Both the position numbers and the translations under genes were made by a program. The notes under the pieces were generated by a model. The model ran no database searches, was not told the DNA's origin, and worked only from the letters and a program-made list of their open reading frames with translations. A stretch of 50,623 nucleotides of DNA from JAUWMI01 sp964454265 (GTDB lineage: Bacteria; Sumerlaeota; Sumerlaeia; MWCT01; JAUWMI01): assembly GCA_964454265.1 (NCBI GenBank), contig CAYVXD010000012.1:1-50623 (forward strand), in the 5' to 3' direction. This document shows, piece by piece, positions 42,771-50,623 of the stretch. How positions within the stretch are numbered: the stretch's first letter is position 1; each line of letters opens with the position of its first letter.

Positions 42771-44358
42771 CCTTGCGCTCTTCGCCCGCTACTTCTTTCC
42801 CCACCATTGCCGCCTTCCGTTTAGCCAGCTTCACCGCGATATCTTTCGTAACTATCGGGCACGGATGTGCGACCGCCTGCTGGAACGTCAGGGCCAGAAC
42901 TGGTCGGTGGCTGCCCCGCGCGGAAGCGCAAAGTCAACACTCACCACACTCATCCTCCCCATCCACGACATCCTCTACCAGCTCGAGCGCTACATCGTCA
43001 TCATTTCCGCTACCCTCAAGCAGGCCAAGCAGCGTCTGAAAAATCTCAAGGCCGAGCTGCTGACTAACGAGCTCCTTCGCGAAGTCTACGGAAAGTTCCT
43101 CTACAAAAAAAGGGATTGGAGCGTAAAAAGCATTAATGCAAACCGTGTGCAGATAGATGTCTTTTCCGCAGGGACCGAGCTGCGTGGCATCACGCATCAC
43201 GAATTTCGCCCCACCAAGGTGATCCTGGATGACTGCGAAGATTCAGACGCTGTAGAAAGCGCGGAGCAACGCGAAAAGCTGCTGGCATGGTTTCAAGAGG
43301 TAATCGAGAACCTGGGCGATCGCTATACGCATCTCGATGTGATCGGCACGATTCTGCATCCTGAAAGTTTGCTTGCCACGTTGCTCAAGCGTCCGGACTT
43401 TCACGGAAACATCTATCGCTCGATTATCCAGTATTGCGAAAATACGGCCCTGTGGGGGCGCTGGCAGGCACTCTACACGAACCTCGCAGATGCACAGCGC
43501 ACAACGACTGCACGCCACTTCTTCAATGCACATCGCCAGGAGATGCTCAAAGGCACCAGCGTTCTCTGGCAGGCTAAAGAGGACTACTACGAGCTGATGT
43601 GCCAGATGACTACGCGCGGCAGACGTGCCTTTTTCAAAGAAAAACAGAATCAACCATACCATCCTGAGTCGCGCATCTTCGATCCAGAGCACTTCCACTA
43701 TTTTCGCATCGAGGGCGACAACATTGTGAGGGAATGCCGGGCGCGAAGCGAGACTGCGGACGCCGGGCAAGCGTCGCAGCAGCAAGTCTCGCTCAATGAT
43801 CTCACGATCTTTGGATTTCTCGATTCAGCGCTGGGCAGCAGCCGCGGCAAGCGTCGCCAGAGCGGCGATTATGCAGCAATTGCCACTGTGGGGCGCGATC
43901 CACACGGGTATCTCTACGTCCTTGATCTCTGGGTCAAACGGACGCCACCCACCAAGCAGATCGAACAGCTCTTTGAGCTGCATCAGCGCTGGCATTATCA
44001 GCTCTTTGGGATCGAGACGAATTGTTTTCAGAAATTGCTCTTGCTGCCGCTGGAGGAAGAACGCGAGCGGCGCAAGCAGGCAGGTGAGCAATGGAATTTA
44101 GCGGTGCGCGAAGTGGCGCATAAGCAGAATAAGATTGAACGCATCATGGGGATCGAACCAGCTGTGGCAAACGGCTGGATTGTGTTCAATCGCCAGCTGC
44201 CCGCGCTGTTTTTCCAGCAGTGCGAAGAATTTCCTTGCGGTTCGCATGACGATGCTCTGGATGCACTGGAAGGTGCTATCTTGCTCTCTGCCCGCCGGCC
44301 AATTAATCACCAGGCCATGGGCATACGCAAGAGCTACAAGGCCCTGCGGCATTTCTAG
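42643..44358 (+). CDS. Phage-type terminase large subunit (TerL)
   Basis: 571 residues from the ATG at 42643 (MALTQQQ). The frame is open to 42439, but that part is a shadow of the small gene. The ATPase half has the Walker A-like APRGSAKST (91-99), a Q-like entry segment (LFARYFFPHHCRLPFSQLHRDIF), and Walker B KVILDDCED (192-200), with Asp-Asp preceding the catalytic Glu region. The nuclease half starts ~385 with TIFGFLDSALG, then YLYVLDLWVKR, GIETNCFQ and SHDDALDALEGAI, giving the acidic triad of the RNase H-like nuclease. All motifs look intact. There are no portal, capsid or tail genes nearby, so it is an orphan. Confidence 0.88.
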   Translation: MALTQQQIQIIRTSSTKKFLTSLASCKNATLKKKLLRIRCQTDLALFARYFFPHHCRLPFSQLHRDIFRNYRARMCDRLLERQGQNWSVAAPRGSAKSTLTTLILPIHDILYQLERYIVIISATLKQAKQRLKNLKAELLTNELLREVYGKFLYKKRDWSVKSINANRVQIDVFSAGTELRGITHHEFRPTKVILDDCEDSDAVESAEQREKLLAWFQEVIENLGDRYTHLDVIGTILHPESLLATLLKRPDFHGNIYRSIIQYCENTALWGRWQALYTNLADAQRTTTARHFFNAHRQEMLKGTSVLWQAKEDYYELMCQMTTRGRRAFFKEKQNQPYHPESRIFDPEHFHYFRIEGDNIVRECRARSETADAGQASQQQVSLNDLTIFGFLDSALGSSRGKRRQSGDYAAIATVGRDPHGYLYVLDLWVKRTPPTKQIEQLFELHQRWHYQLFGIETNCFQKLLLLPLEEERERRKQAGEQWNLAVREVAHKQNKIERIMGIEPAVANGWIVFNRQLPALFFQQCEEFPCGSHDDALDALEGAILLSARRPINHQAMGIRKSYKALRHF

Positions 44359-44680
44359 TCTTTACCACATTTGAACAGAAACGATATTTCGCCTTCTGAA
44401 AAAAATGATGTAGGGGCGAGGTCTCCTTGCCCTGGGCGGGGAAATCCCGCCCCTACCATTACCCGAATGGATCGCTGCTTAAATTAACGCCATGTTTTAA
44501 TCTGAAGCGATGGTTGACGAATCTTGGCTTTTTTATATGCTCCTTTGTTCATCACTTGACAAACTAGGCCATGCGGATAACAATTCCCATGTTGAGCCAG
44601 TGCAAAAGGGTACCGAATGCTCAGGATATTTTCATGAGCAGAGGTAGATTTCCCTCTATACTTCTCAAGGAGCACAACAC
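44359..44680. other. Non-coding stretch between terminase and exported protein
   Basis: No gene seen. It holds only the palindrome at 44409 and the AAGGAG ribosome-binding site of the next gene. Confidence 0.5.
44409..44457. repeat. Two-hairpin palindrome (GTAGGGGC family)
   Basis: The same two-hairpin design as 11857: GTAGGGGCGAGG-TCT-CCTTGCCC followed by GGGCGGG-GAAA-TCCCGCCC and CTAC, with two diverged positions. It lies about 50 bp after the terminase stop. Confidence 0.85.
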
Positions 44681-45340
44681 ATGAGACGAACTCGCCTTAT
44701 TCTTATCGCGTGTCTGTTGGGCAGTCTGTTGCTTACCCCGGCGGGCCATGCCAATCCAGTGCTAAAGTATTGCCGCGACCGAACCCTTGATTTTCTCGAT
44801 ATTTTTCGGCTACGCCTCAGCGCACCGAAACATGCCCAGGGCGTAGGGTTCCACGTGCGCGCCACCTCCCTGGCCCAAGTTGGTGTGGTCCACTTCGCTG
44901 GTGAACATTTTGGCATTGACCGCCGCGCCATTGGCACCTGGCGCGAGCAACGTACTGAAGGGGGCTTCAGTCTGCTCTATTTCAGCAACGTAGAAAATGA
45001 AATTATCTGGGGAAATCGCTTCACCGATCTCGGTACTTCGTGGTCCCAGGTGGTCGAGCGTGGCATCGTACGCAACAATGTCTACTGGGACGATGGTCGC
45101 CATCATCCCTTCAGCCTTGGTGCGGAGCTCCAGGTCGGACTACTTCCCGGGATTGACGTTGGCCTTTATCCGCAAGAAGCGATAGATTTTCTGCTCGGCT
45201 TCTTTACGCTGGATCCCTGGGACGACGATCTGAGCCGCATTGAAAAGCTCCAGGCCAAGGGCGAGCGTGTTCCCAAAGTGGTTTTCGACACGAATTACGA
45301 TGCATTTGAAGAGCGCCTGGAACCATACACTTCGCCGTAG
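44681..45340 (+). CDS. Exported protein of unknown function
   Basis: 219 residues, with AAGGAG before the ATG. The signal peptide spans about 1-25 (MRRTRLILIACLLGSLLLTPAGHA-N). The mature part is rich in beta-strand-like stretches (GVGFHVRATSLAQVGVVHFAGEHF, GFSLLYFSNVENEIIWG) and ends with WDDDLSRIEKLQAKGERVP. I recognise no named family. The 'HPFSLGAELQVGLLPGIDVGLYPQEAIDFLLGFFTLDPWDDD' region recurs in my memory of similar small exported proteins of diderm candidate phyla, but without a function. The TMTC-like gene follows 94 bp later. Confidence 0.7.
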   Translation: MRRTRLILIACLLGSLLLTPAGHANPVLKYCRDRTLDFLDIFRLRLSAPKHAQGVGFHVRATSLAQVGVVHFAGEHFGIDRRAIGTWREQRTEGGFSLLYFSNVENEIIWGNRFTDLGTSWSQVVERGIVRNNVYWDDGRHHPFSLGAELQVGLLPGIDVGLYPQEAIDFLLGFFTLDPWDDDLSRIEKLQAKGERVPKVVFDTNYDAFEERLEPYTSP

Positions 45341-45433
45341 CCACCGATTCAGCCGGACGGCTCCCTTCTGCGACATGGATTACCCGTTGCCTGAAGGCGG
45401 CCCTTTGTCGCCTGCGTGAGGTAAATATCTCCC

Positions 45434-47362
45434 GTGACTGCTGAGTCAGCGTCGATTTCATCTAACGGCCAGATCTCGACTCCTTCTTCTGCCCGGACCC
45501 AGACGGCCTTTCGGGGCGATGGCCGTTTTAGCATGCCCATCCAGATTGCACTCCTCATAGCTGTCATCTTTATTGTATATTCTAATACCCTCCAGAACCA
45601 GTTTGTCTGGGACGACGATCAGTTTATCGTGAATAACTCTGCCATTCGCTCTCTCGAGGAGTGGCCACGCTACTTTTACGATGTGCAGACTCACGCCACA
45701 ACTACCCATTTTCTTGTGTATCGGCCTTTGCGCACCCTGAGCTACGCAGTTGACTATGCCTTGTGGCAGCTTAATCCCGCCAGATATCACCTGACTAATG
45801 TAGTGCTTCATTGCCTCACGGTTCTGATGGCCTATGGTGTAGCGCGCATGATCTTTGGGCACAATCTGCTCGCCCTGATTATTGCGCTGCTCTACGGTAT
45901 TCATCCGGTGCAGACGGAGGCTGTGGCCTGGATTAAAGGACGCGATGATCTTCTCTGTGCCCTTTTTTACTTCGCTGCGTTCCGCGTTTTTCTTCATGCT
46001 CTCAAACAGGGCTTATCTGGAAGGCACATCTGGTTAATTAGTGTGCTCTATGCTCTTGCTCTCCTCTCCAAGGCTATGGCCATTACCCTTCCCGTGATTC
46101 TTTTTGTGTACCAGATGATGGTATATCGCGCTGGCTTGTTTAAAAATTCCACTGCGATAGCGCAACGCCACGGTCTTCACCTATATTTGATTATGTACCT
46201 TGTGCTGGGGGTTGTGGCGATTGGCTTCTTTTTGCTGCGCTTTGCGGTTATTGGCCGGGTGAGCCAGACCGAGTGGCTTGGCGGGACGTTTGGTGCCACT
46301 ATGCTCACCATGCTGCCGGCAGTGGCTCACTATCTGAAGCTCCTGATATTTCCGCTCCATCTCCATGCGGATTACTCTGCGTTTCCTATTTCCACGTGGC
46401 TTTTCGAAGGCCGCATAATTATTTCCCTTGCTGTGGTGCTCATGGTTGTTGCCGCGGGCGTAGTATGCAGGCGCCGCCTTCCGCTGGTCACGTTTGGACT
46501 ACTCTGGCTCGGGATTACGCTTTTGCCTGTCTCGAATATTATTCCTACGATGCAGTTCGTGGCTGAACGCTTTCTATATTTGCCAGTGTTTGGGTTCTGC
46601 CTGGTTGTGGTAGAATTGTTTGCGTGGGGATATGGCCGCGCCCGCGCGGCACCACGCACCGTGCTGGTCGGCCTGCTCGTGGCACTGCTAGGATTTTATG
46701 CAATTCGCACGGTAGTGCGGAATGCTGACTGGAAGGATCGCGAGACGCTTTTTCGCGTAACAGCAGAGGCTGCACCCAATTCTATTCGTCCGAACAAGAA
46801 CTACGCAGTCTGCCTGCTCAACCGGGGTGCCTACGCTGAGGCCGGCGCTATCTTCGAACGTCTGGTGCGCCTTGATCCTTTAAATCACGAACTCATTCGC
46901 CATCTTGGATACGCCTGGTACTATGATGAAAGAACAACTGAGGGGCTTCAGCTGATTATCACCGCGCACCGCTCAAGGCCTGAGTATCTCCAGCCTTACA
47001 TTGATCTCGGAATTCTCTACGGCCAGCAGGGGGACTACCAGCGTTCTCGCCATTTTCTGGAATCTGCACTGGAACTTAATCAACCTTCTGCTGCGCTCTA
47101 TTATAACCTCGCGATTACATATCGCGCGCTTTGCCTTCGAGCCAGGGAAAAGCTTTTCTACTGGAAAGCGCTGGAAATTGACCCTTGCCATCAAGATGTG
47201 CTGCGCTCACTGGCTGCGCTCTATTGGCAGGAAGAAAACTGGCCCGGTGCACTTCGTTGCTACGAGAAGCTCCTCGCCATAAATCCTCAGGATCAGGATG
47301 CGCGCCACTGGATGGACGTTATGCGACATTCTACGAATGTCGAATTGAAAAATGAAAATTGA
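45434..47362 (+). CDS. TMTC-like GT-C membrane protein with C-terminal TPRs
   Basis: 642 residues from a GTG at 45434; an ATG at 45533 is an alternative and would remove a polar 33-residue lead. About ten membrane helices span ~35-430. The first loop has the acidic WDDDQFIV motif (Asp60-62), the catalytic Asp-Asp found in GT-C and TMTC proteins that transfer sugars from polyprenyl phosphates. GIHPVQTEAVAWIKGRDDLLC and LYALALLSKAMAITLPVILF are typical TMTC stretches. TPRs fill ~440-630. In relatives the target is Ser/Thr of exported proteins, so it could O-glycosylate PT-rich linkers such as those of the giant protease. The C-terminus is encoded by the hairpin repeat at 47334. Confidence 0.85.
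   Translation: MTAESASISSNGQISTPSSARTQTAFRGDGRFSMPIQIALLIAVIFIVYSNTLQNQFVWDDDQFIVNNSAIRSLEEWPRYFYDVQTHATTTHFLVYRPLRTLSYAVDYALWQLNPARYHLTNVVLHCLTVLMAYGVARMIFGHNLLALIIALLYGIHPVQTEAVAWIKGRDDLLCALFYFAAFRVFLHALKQGLSGRHIWLISVLYALALLSKAMAITLPVILFVYQMMVYRAGLFKNSTAIAQRHGLHLYLIMYLVLGVVAIGFFLLRFAVIGRVSQTEWLGGTFGATMLTMLPAVAHYLKLLIFPLHLHADYSAFPISTWLFEGRIIISLAVVLMVVAAGVVCRRRLPLVTFGLLWLGITLLPVSNIIPTMQFVAERFLYLPVFGFCLVVVELFAWGYGRARAAPRTVLVGLLVALLGFYAIRTVVRNADWKDRETLFRVTAEAAPNSIRPNKNYAVCLLNRGAYAEAGAIFERLVRLDPLNHELIRHLGYAWYYDERTTEGLQLIITAHRSRPEYLQPYIDLGILYGQQGDYQRSRHFLESALELNQPSAALYYNLAITYRALCLRAREKLFYWKALEIDPCHQDVLRSLAALYWQEENWPGALRCYEKLLAINPQDQDARHWMDVMRHSTNVELKNEN
47334..47352. repeat. CGACATTC-TAC-GAATGTCG hairpin, copy 2
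   Basis: Eight perfect base pairs and a 3-nt loop; it differs from the copy at 6000-6018 only in the loop (TAC for TGC). Here it overlaps the final codons of the TMTC-like gene. Both copies are followed by AATTG-rich sequence. Confidence 0.8.
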
Positions 47363-47541
47363 AAAATGCAAAACGAAAGAACGAATACTTTTGCGCTTTA
47401 CAATGTTCAATTCACAATCGCCGTTAGGCATGATTTCGGCAAGAGGTGGGAGTTTGGTTAATCAAACCCCTACCAGAGCCTGCCAGGTACCTACGCCACA
47501 TTGATTAGAACCTGCCACAGAGATACAGAGGCACAGAGTGG

Positions 47542-47569
47542 GTAGGGGCACGCCGCGGCGTGCCCCTAC
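47542..47569. repeat. Palindrome (GTAGGGGC family), GCACGCCGCGGCGTGC core
   Basis: GTAGGGGCACGCC pairs with GGCGTGCCCCTAC around a CG-rich centre. No mismatch was seen. Confidence 0.85.
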
Positions 47570-47588
47570 AAACATGGACCATTGCAAA

Positions 47589-47606
47589 GGCGTATTGCAA
47601 TACGCC
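47589..47606. repeat. 18-bp perfect palindrome
   Basis: GGCGTATTGCAATACGCC, followed by CGTACG. It could be the terminator loop or operator side of the minus-strand metG gene's downstream region. Confidence 0.6.
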
Positions 47607-47700
47607 CGTACGATTTATAAAAAACCAGCCGTTTAATTTTGATTGTACCCTATTTTGATTATAAACTGCCAGAGAGGCACAGAGATGATTAAAGGAGATC

Positions 47701-49236
47701 TCAAGTCAGGCGGGGGAATAGGACGGCTTGCTTGTTTACACGGGTGCCGGACGGGAGCCAACCCCATGCGCGGAGTTCTTCCCAGGGAATATCGCGGAGT
47801 TGTTGCTCGATGCCGAGCTGCTGCCAGATGCGTTGTGAGGTTCCGGGCATGAAGGGCGAAATCATGGTGGCAATAATGCGCAATCCTTCGGCCAGGACAT
47901 AGAGAGTTGAGCTCAAGATGCGTTTCTTAGACGGGTCTTTGGCCAAGGCCCACGGTTGTTTATCGTTAATATATTTGTTGAGGACGTTGATGGTTTCCCA
48001 GATCTTCGCCAGCACCTGGCTGAATTCAAATTCAGGTGTGGCCTGCTCAAAAAGACGTGTGGTCTTGTCAAACGCGTGGATCACCGCATTGTCTTCACTC
48101 TCGTAGCCATCGGCTTTCTCCACCTTGCCATCTGTATACTTTTCAATCATCGTTAGGGAACGGCTGAGCAGGTTGCCCAGGTCATTTGCCAGATCGCTGT
48201 TATAGCGCGTACGGAGCTGCTCTTCAGAAAATACGCCGTCACCGCTATAAGGAATTTCGCGCAATAAGAAGTAGCGCACCGGATCCGCACCGTAGCGCTC
48301 CAGATACTGGCGCGGGTCAATGATATTCCCTTTTGATTTCGACATCTTCTCTTCTTTAATGTTAACGAACCCATGGCCAAAGACCTGGCGCGGCGGCTCC
48401 AGGCCAGCAGCCATAAGCATGGCCGGCCAGATGGTGGCATGAAATTTTAGAATATCCTTGCCCACAACGTGTACGTCTGCGGGCCAGAGCGTGCGGAACT
48501 GAGAATTATCATCACCATAGCCAGCTGCGGTGACATAGTTAATCAGGGCATCGAACCAGACGTAAATCACGTGCTTCGGATCGCGTGGGAGAGGGATGCC
48601 CCACGTGACAGTGGTGCGGCTAATACAGAGATCCGACAAGCCGGGCTTCAAGAAAGAATTCACCATTTCGTTTTCGCGAAACTTGGGGCGTATAAAATTC
48701 GGGTGGGCCTGGATGTAATCCAGCAACTTCTGCTGATATGCAGAGAGCTTAAAGAAATAGGCCTCTTCCTGATTACGGGTTGTGGGTCGCCCGCACTCAG
48801 GGCAGTTCCCATTGTGCAGCTGCGAAGCAGTCCAGAACGACTCGCACGGCACGCAATACCATCCTTCGTAGCGACCCTTGTAGATATAGCCATTCGCGTA
48901 GACAGTTTCAAAAAACGTAGTCACGGAGCGGACATGTCGCTCTTCTGTAGTGCGTATAAAATCGTCGTAGGAAATCTCGAAATTCTTCCAAAGATCAATA
49001 AACGTGTGGGCTACTTGATTGACCAGCTCAATAGGCGGGATTTTGCGGCGATCTGCTTCGGCCTGAATCTTCGCCCCATGTTCGTCCGTTCCGCTAAGAA
49101 AAAAGACATCGTAGCCTAATAGCCGCTTGAAGCGGGCAAGAGCGTCAATGCCGATTACCTCAAATACGTGACCGAGGTGTGCCACGTCGTTCACGTAATA
49201 TAGCGGCGTAGTAATGTAGAATTTCCCTTTGTCCAT
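47701..49236 (-). CDS. metG: Methionyl-tRNA synthetase
   Basis: 511 residues, the shorter bacterial form without the C-terminal tRNA-binding domain. The start MDKGKFYITTPLYYVNDVAHLGHVFEVIGIDALARFKRL holds the HIGH-type motif as HLGH. The zinc knuckle is CVPCESF with CPECGRP, and the KMSKS loop is EEKMSKSKGN. FGHGFVNIKEEKM and DLANDLGNLLSRSLTMIEKY confirm the family. It charges tRNA-Met for initiation and elongation. The ricT-like gene is 121 bp upstream on the same strand, a pairing known in Firmicutes and other groups. Confidence 0.97.
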   Translation of the reverse strand: MDKGKFYITTPLYYVNDVAHLGHVFEVIGIDALARFKRLLGYDVFFLSGTDEHGAKIQAEADRRKIPPIELVNQVAHTFIDLWKNFEISYDDFIRTTEERHVRSVTTFFETVYANGYIYKGRYEGWYCVPCESFWTASQLHNGNCPECGRPTTRNQEEAYFFKLSAYQQKLLDYIQAHPNFIRPKFRENEMVNSFLKPGLSDLCISRTTVTWGIPLPRDPKHVIYVWFDALINYVTAAGYGDDNSQFRTLWPADVHVVGKDILKFHATIWPAMLMAAGLEPPRQVFGHGFVNIKEEKMSKSKGNIIDPRQYLERYGADPVRYFLLREIPYSGDGVFSEEQLRTRYNSDLANDLGNLLSRSLTMIEKYTDGKVEKADGYESEDNAVIHAFDKTTRLFEQATPEFEFSQVLAKIWETINVLNKYINDKQPWALAKDPSKKRILSSTLYVLAEGLRIIATMISPFMPGTSQRIWQQLGIEQQLRDIPWEELRAWGWLPSGTRVNKQAVLFPRLT

Positions 49237-49357
49237 CGCAAAAAGCCCTGCTTACACGACCTTGTTTGCAAACTGCTATGCTATACAGTGAAATATAACG
49301 TGGCACGGGCATCACGCCACAGGCGCATTTTCAACTTGCCCGTGATAAGTAGCAGCC

Positions 49358-50257
49358 CTAGCATTCCACATTGTCTGCCGGATAGCTATCGCCTTCTTCG
49401 AATTCTTCTTCCTTAATCTGCTTCAGCTCTTTCTGCTTCTTTTCCTGATTCTCCGGGACTTTCACGTCTGAAATATCCTCGCGCTTTACGGTATGAATGG
49501 TTCCTCCCTTATCCTGAACGCTGTATGACTGGCGGAGCAGATTTCGATCTACAACGAGTCCCTCAAGGGATTTTGTCCTGACGGTTGCACCCAGTGGAAC
49601 TGCATTGCGACTCAGTTCCTTATAGAGATCCTCTTCGTACGCCAGACAGCACATCAGGCGGCCACATACACCCGACAATTTCGTTGGCGAAAGAATAATA
49701 TCCTGATCCTTCGCCATGCGGATTGATACCGGTGCAAACTCGCGAATAAAACCTGCACAACACAGCCGTCGCCCACAAATCCCGTAGCCATCGAGCAGCT
49801 TCGCCTCGTCTCGCACACCAATCTGCCAGAGTTCAATTCGAGACCGTAGGGCCCGACCTAGATCTTTCACCAGCTCGCGAAAGTCAACACGTTTGTCCGC
49901 TGTAAAGTGAAATATGACCTTGTTGTTATCCTTGTCAAACCGCACGTTTGTAATCTTCATTGCCAGGCCCTGATCTCTTACCTTCTGGCGGCAAATGTTC
50001 AACGCATCCAACTCCTTCTTCTTCAGCGCATGCCATTCCTCGATCTCTTGTTCAGTGGCCAGCCGCAGCACTTTCGGAAGCCCTGGACATGTGAGCGACA
50101 CCGGACAGTATGGCTCTATTGATACCACAAACCCAACTTCCTCATGCCGGTTATACTCAACAACGCAAAAGTCCTTTGGGTTCAGGCTCAATCCGTTTGG
50201 GTCAAAGTATTTTGGCATATCATACTCAGACAATTGTATTCCAACAACGGTCAGCAT
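49358..50257 (-). CDS. ricT: PSP1-domain protein, RicT-like
   Basis: 299 residues. The PSP1 fold reads from MLTVVGIQLSEYDMPKYFDPNGL. The conserved cysteine block is GICGRRLCCAGFIREFAPVSI followed by LSGVCGRLMCCLAYEEDLY. In RicT/YaaT the cysteines help bind [4Fe-4S] clusters with RicA and RicF, and the complex affects RNA processing by RNase Y. The last ~40 residues are acidic (EEEFEEGDSYPADNVEC). GGAG lies about ten bases before the ATG. RicA and RicF genes are not in the window. Confidence 0.88.
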   Translation of the reverse strand: MLTVVGIQLSEYDMPKYFDPNGLSLNPKDFCVVEYNRHEEVGFVVSIEPYCPVSLTCPGLPKVLRLATEQEIEEWHALKKKELDALNICRQKVRDQGLAMKITNVRFDKDNNKVIFHFTADKRVDFRELVKDLGRALRSRIELWQIGVRDEAKLLDGYGICGRRLCCAGFIREFAPVSIRMAKDQDIILSPTKLSGVCGRLMCCLAYEEDLYKELSRNAVPLGATVRTKSLEGLVVDRNLLRQSYSVQDKGGTIHTVKREDISDVKVPENQEKKQKELKQIKEEEFEEGDSYPADNVEC

Positions 50258-50623
50258 CTTCTCAGTAACTCCAATAAAAAATTCAGCGACACTTCAAGAT
50301 GTCGCCCGCCTCTTGCACACAGGAATGAAAATACTATGAGTAATATGGTTCACGATGTCAACAGGTTCTTCGTGCGTGGAAGCTGCATAGGCTTATTTCC
50401 TAAGGGATTATCTCTGGGTAAACTGCGGCATTGTAATTATTAATCAAATGAAAATGTCCCTTGCATTTTCGGGGTGTGATGTGCTAAACAATGCAATCTT
50501 CTGGTGTGTTTACTCCCGATTTCGCCTCTTCATTACATGTGAGAGCGTAAATAGATGAGCAGTCGGGAAGTTTTCTATAACGCCGACTGCTCATCCTGAG
50601 GAGCGAAGCGACGAAGGATCTTA
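50258..50623. other. Non-coding right end of the window
   Basis: No gene seen. A hairpin with 12-bp perfect arms, ATGAGCAGTCGG (50555-50566) and CCGACTGCTCAT (50583-50594), lies near the end. The final bases, CATCCTGAGGAGCGAAGC and on, belong to a dispersed-repeat type. Confidence 0.5.
50555..50594. repeat. Hairpin with 12-bp perfect arms
   Basis: ATGAGCAGTCGG and CCGACTGCTCAT with a 16-nt AT-rich loop. No T-run follows, so a terminator is not certain. Confidence 0.65.

Larger units (their letters stand above)
47363..47700. other. Non-coding stretch between TMTC and metG genes
   Basis: No gene seen. It has two CACAGAG-repeat traces (near 47513 and 47668) and the palindromes at 47542 and 47589. 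Confidence 0.5.

Noticed and set aside
49300..49320. Sigma-54 promoter suggested by GTGGCACGGG
   Set aside because: The -12 TTGC element is missing at the required spacing.

Overview
This window reads as a chromosomal segment of an uncultivated, probably anaerobic, diderm bacterium. Lipoprotein signal peptidase, exported proteins and an O-antigen-ligase-type protein point to an outer-envelope lifestyle. MinD-ferredoxin ATPases, NifX-type cofactor proteins and radical SAM enzymes point to anaerobic iron-sulfur chemistry. I cannot name the phylum from sequence alone; the gene style (Uro-D proteins, TMTC/TPR proteins, PT-linker giant proteins, many dispersed palindromes) recalls candidate phyla such as Sumerlaeota, Hydrogenedentes or Omnitrophota, and this is inference. 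No rRNA, tRNA or CRISPR array was found.

Layout. 1-1779: O-antigen ligase-like membrane protein with TPRs (minus strand, cut by the window edge). 2175-5957: a three-gene sensory module (PhnD-like periplasmic binding protein, histidine kinase, sigma-54 response regulator). 5958-6370: hairpins and a broken four-helix-bundle gene. 6371-11840: tightly coupled glycosyltransferase / radical SAM / SGNH hydrolase / GH3 glycosidase group. 12013-15739 (minus): Uro-D protein, xylose-isomerase-like TIM barrel, and a GT4 enzyme. 15740-25098: a giant secreted papain-like protease of about 2629 residues with four CARDB repeats, PT linkers, two cohesin-like domains and a dockerin, bracketed by two copies of a 126-bp repeat. 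25099-30007 (minus): radical SAM, GT4, large zinc-finger anti-sigma and ECF sigma. 30244-35800 (minus): housekeeping group DUF167-punA-ileS-dksA-like-lspA with three consecutive 4-bp overlaps. 36459-41813 (minus): a cluster with a DUF134 regulator and its palindromic promoter, FmdB-type zinc ribbon, DUF5320 protein, small Cys protein, two NifX-like proteins, two MinD-ferredoxin ATPases and a PduT-like tandem BMC shell protein. 42417-44358: orphan phage terminase genes. 44681-47362: exported unknown protein and TMTC-like GT-C/TPR protein. 47701-50257 (minus): metG and ricT-like PSP1 gene.

How it works together. Much of the window concerns the cell surface: glycan assembly (three GT4 enzymes, O-antigen ligase, TMTC-like enzyme), surface proteolysis, and signalling to the envelope. 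The standout soluble system is the anaerobic Fe-S/NifX cluster. It resembles the 'orange protein' type operons of sulfate reducers, but ends in a microcompartment shell protein that keeps the cysteine which in PduT holds a [4Fe-4S] cluster at the pore. Intergenic DNA is saturated with palindromes of one modular family (arms GTAGGGGC/GCCCCTAC with swappable cores), some of which supply stop codons or sit in leaders.
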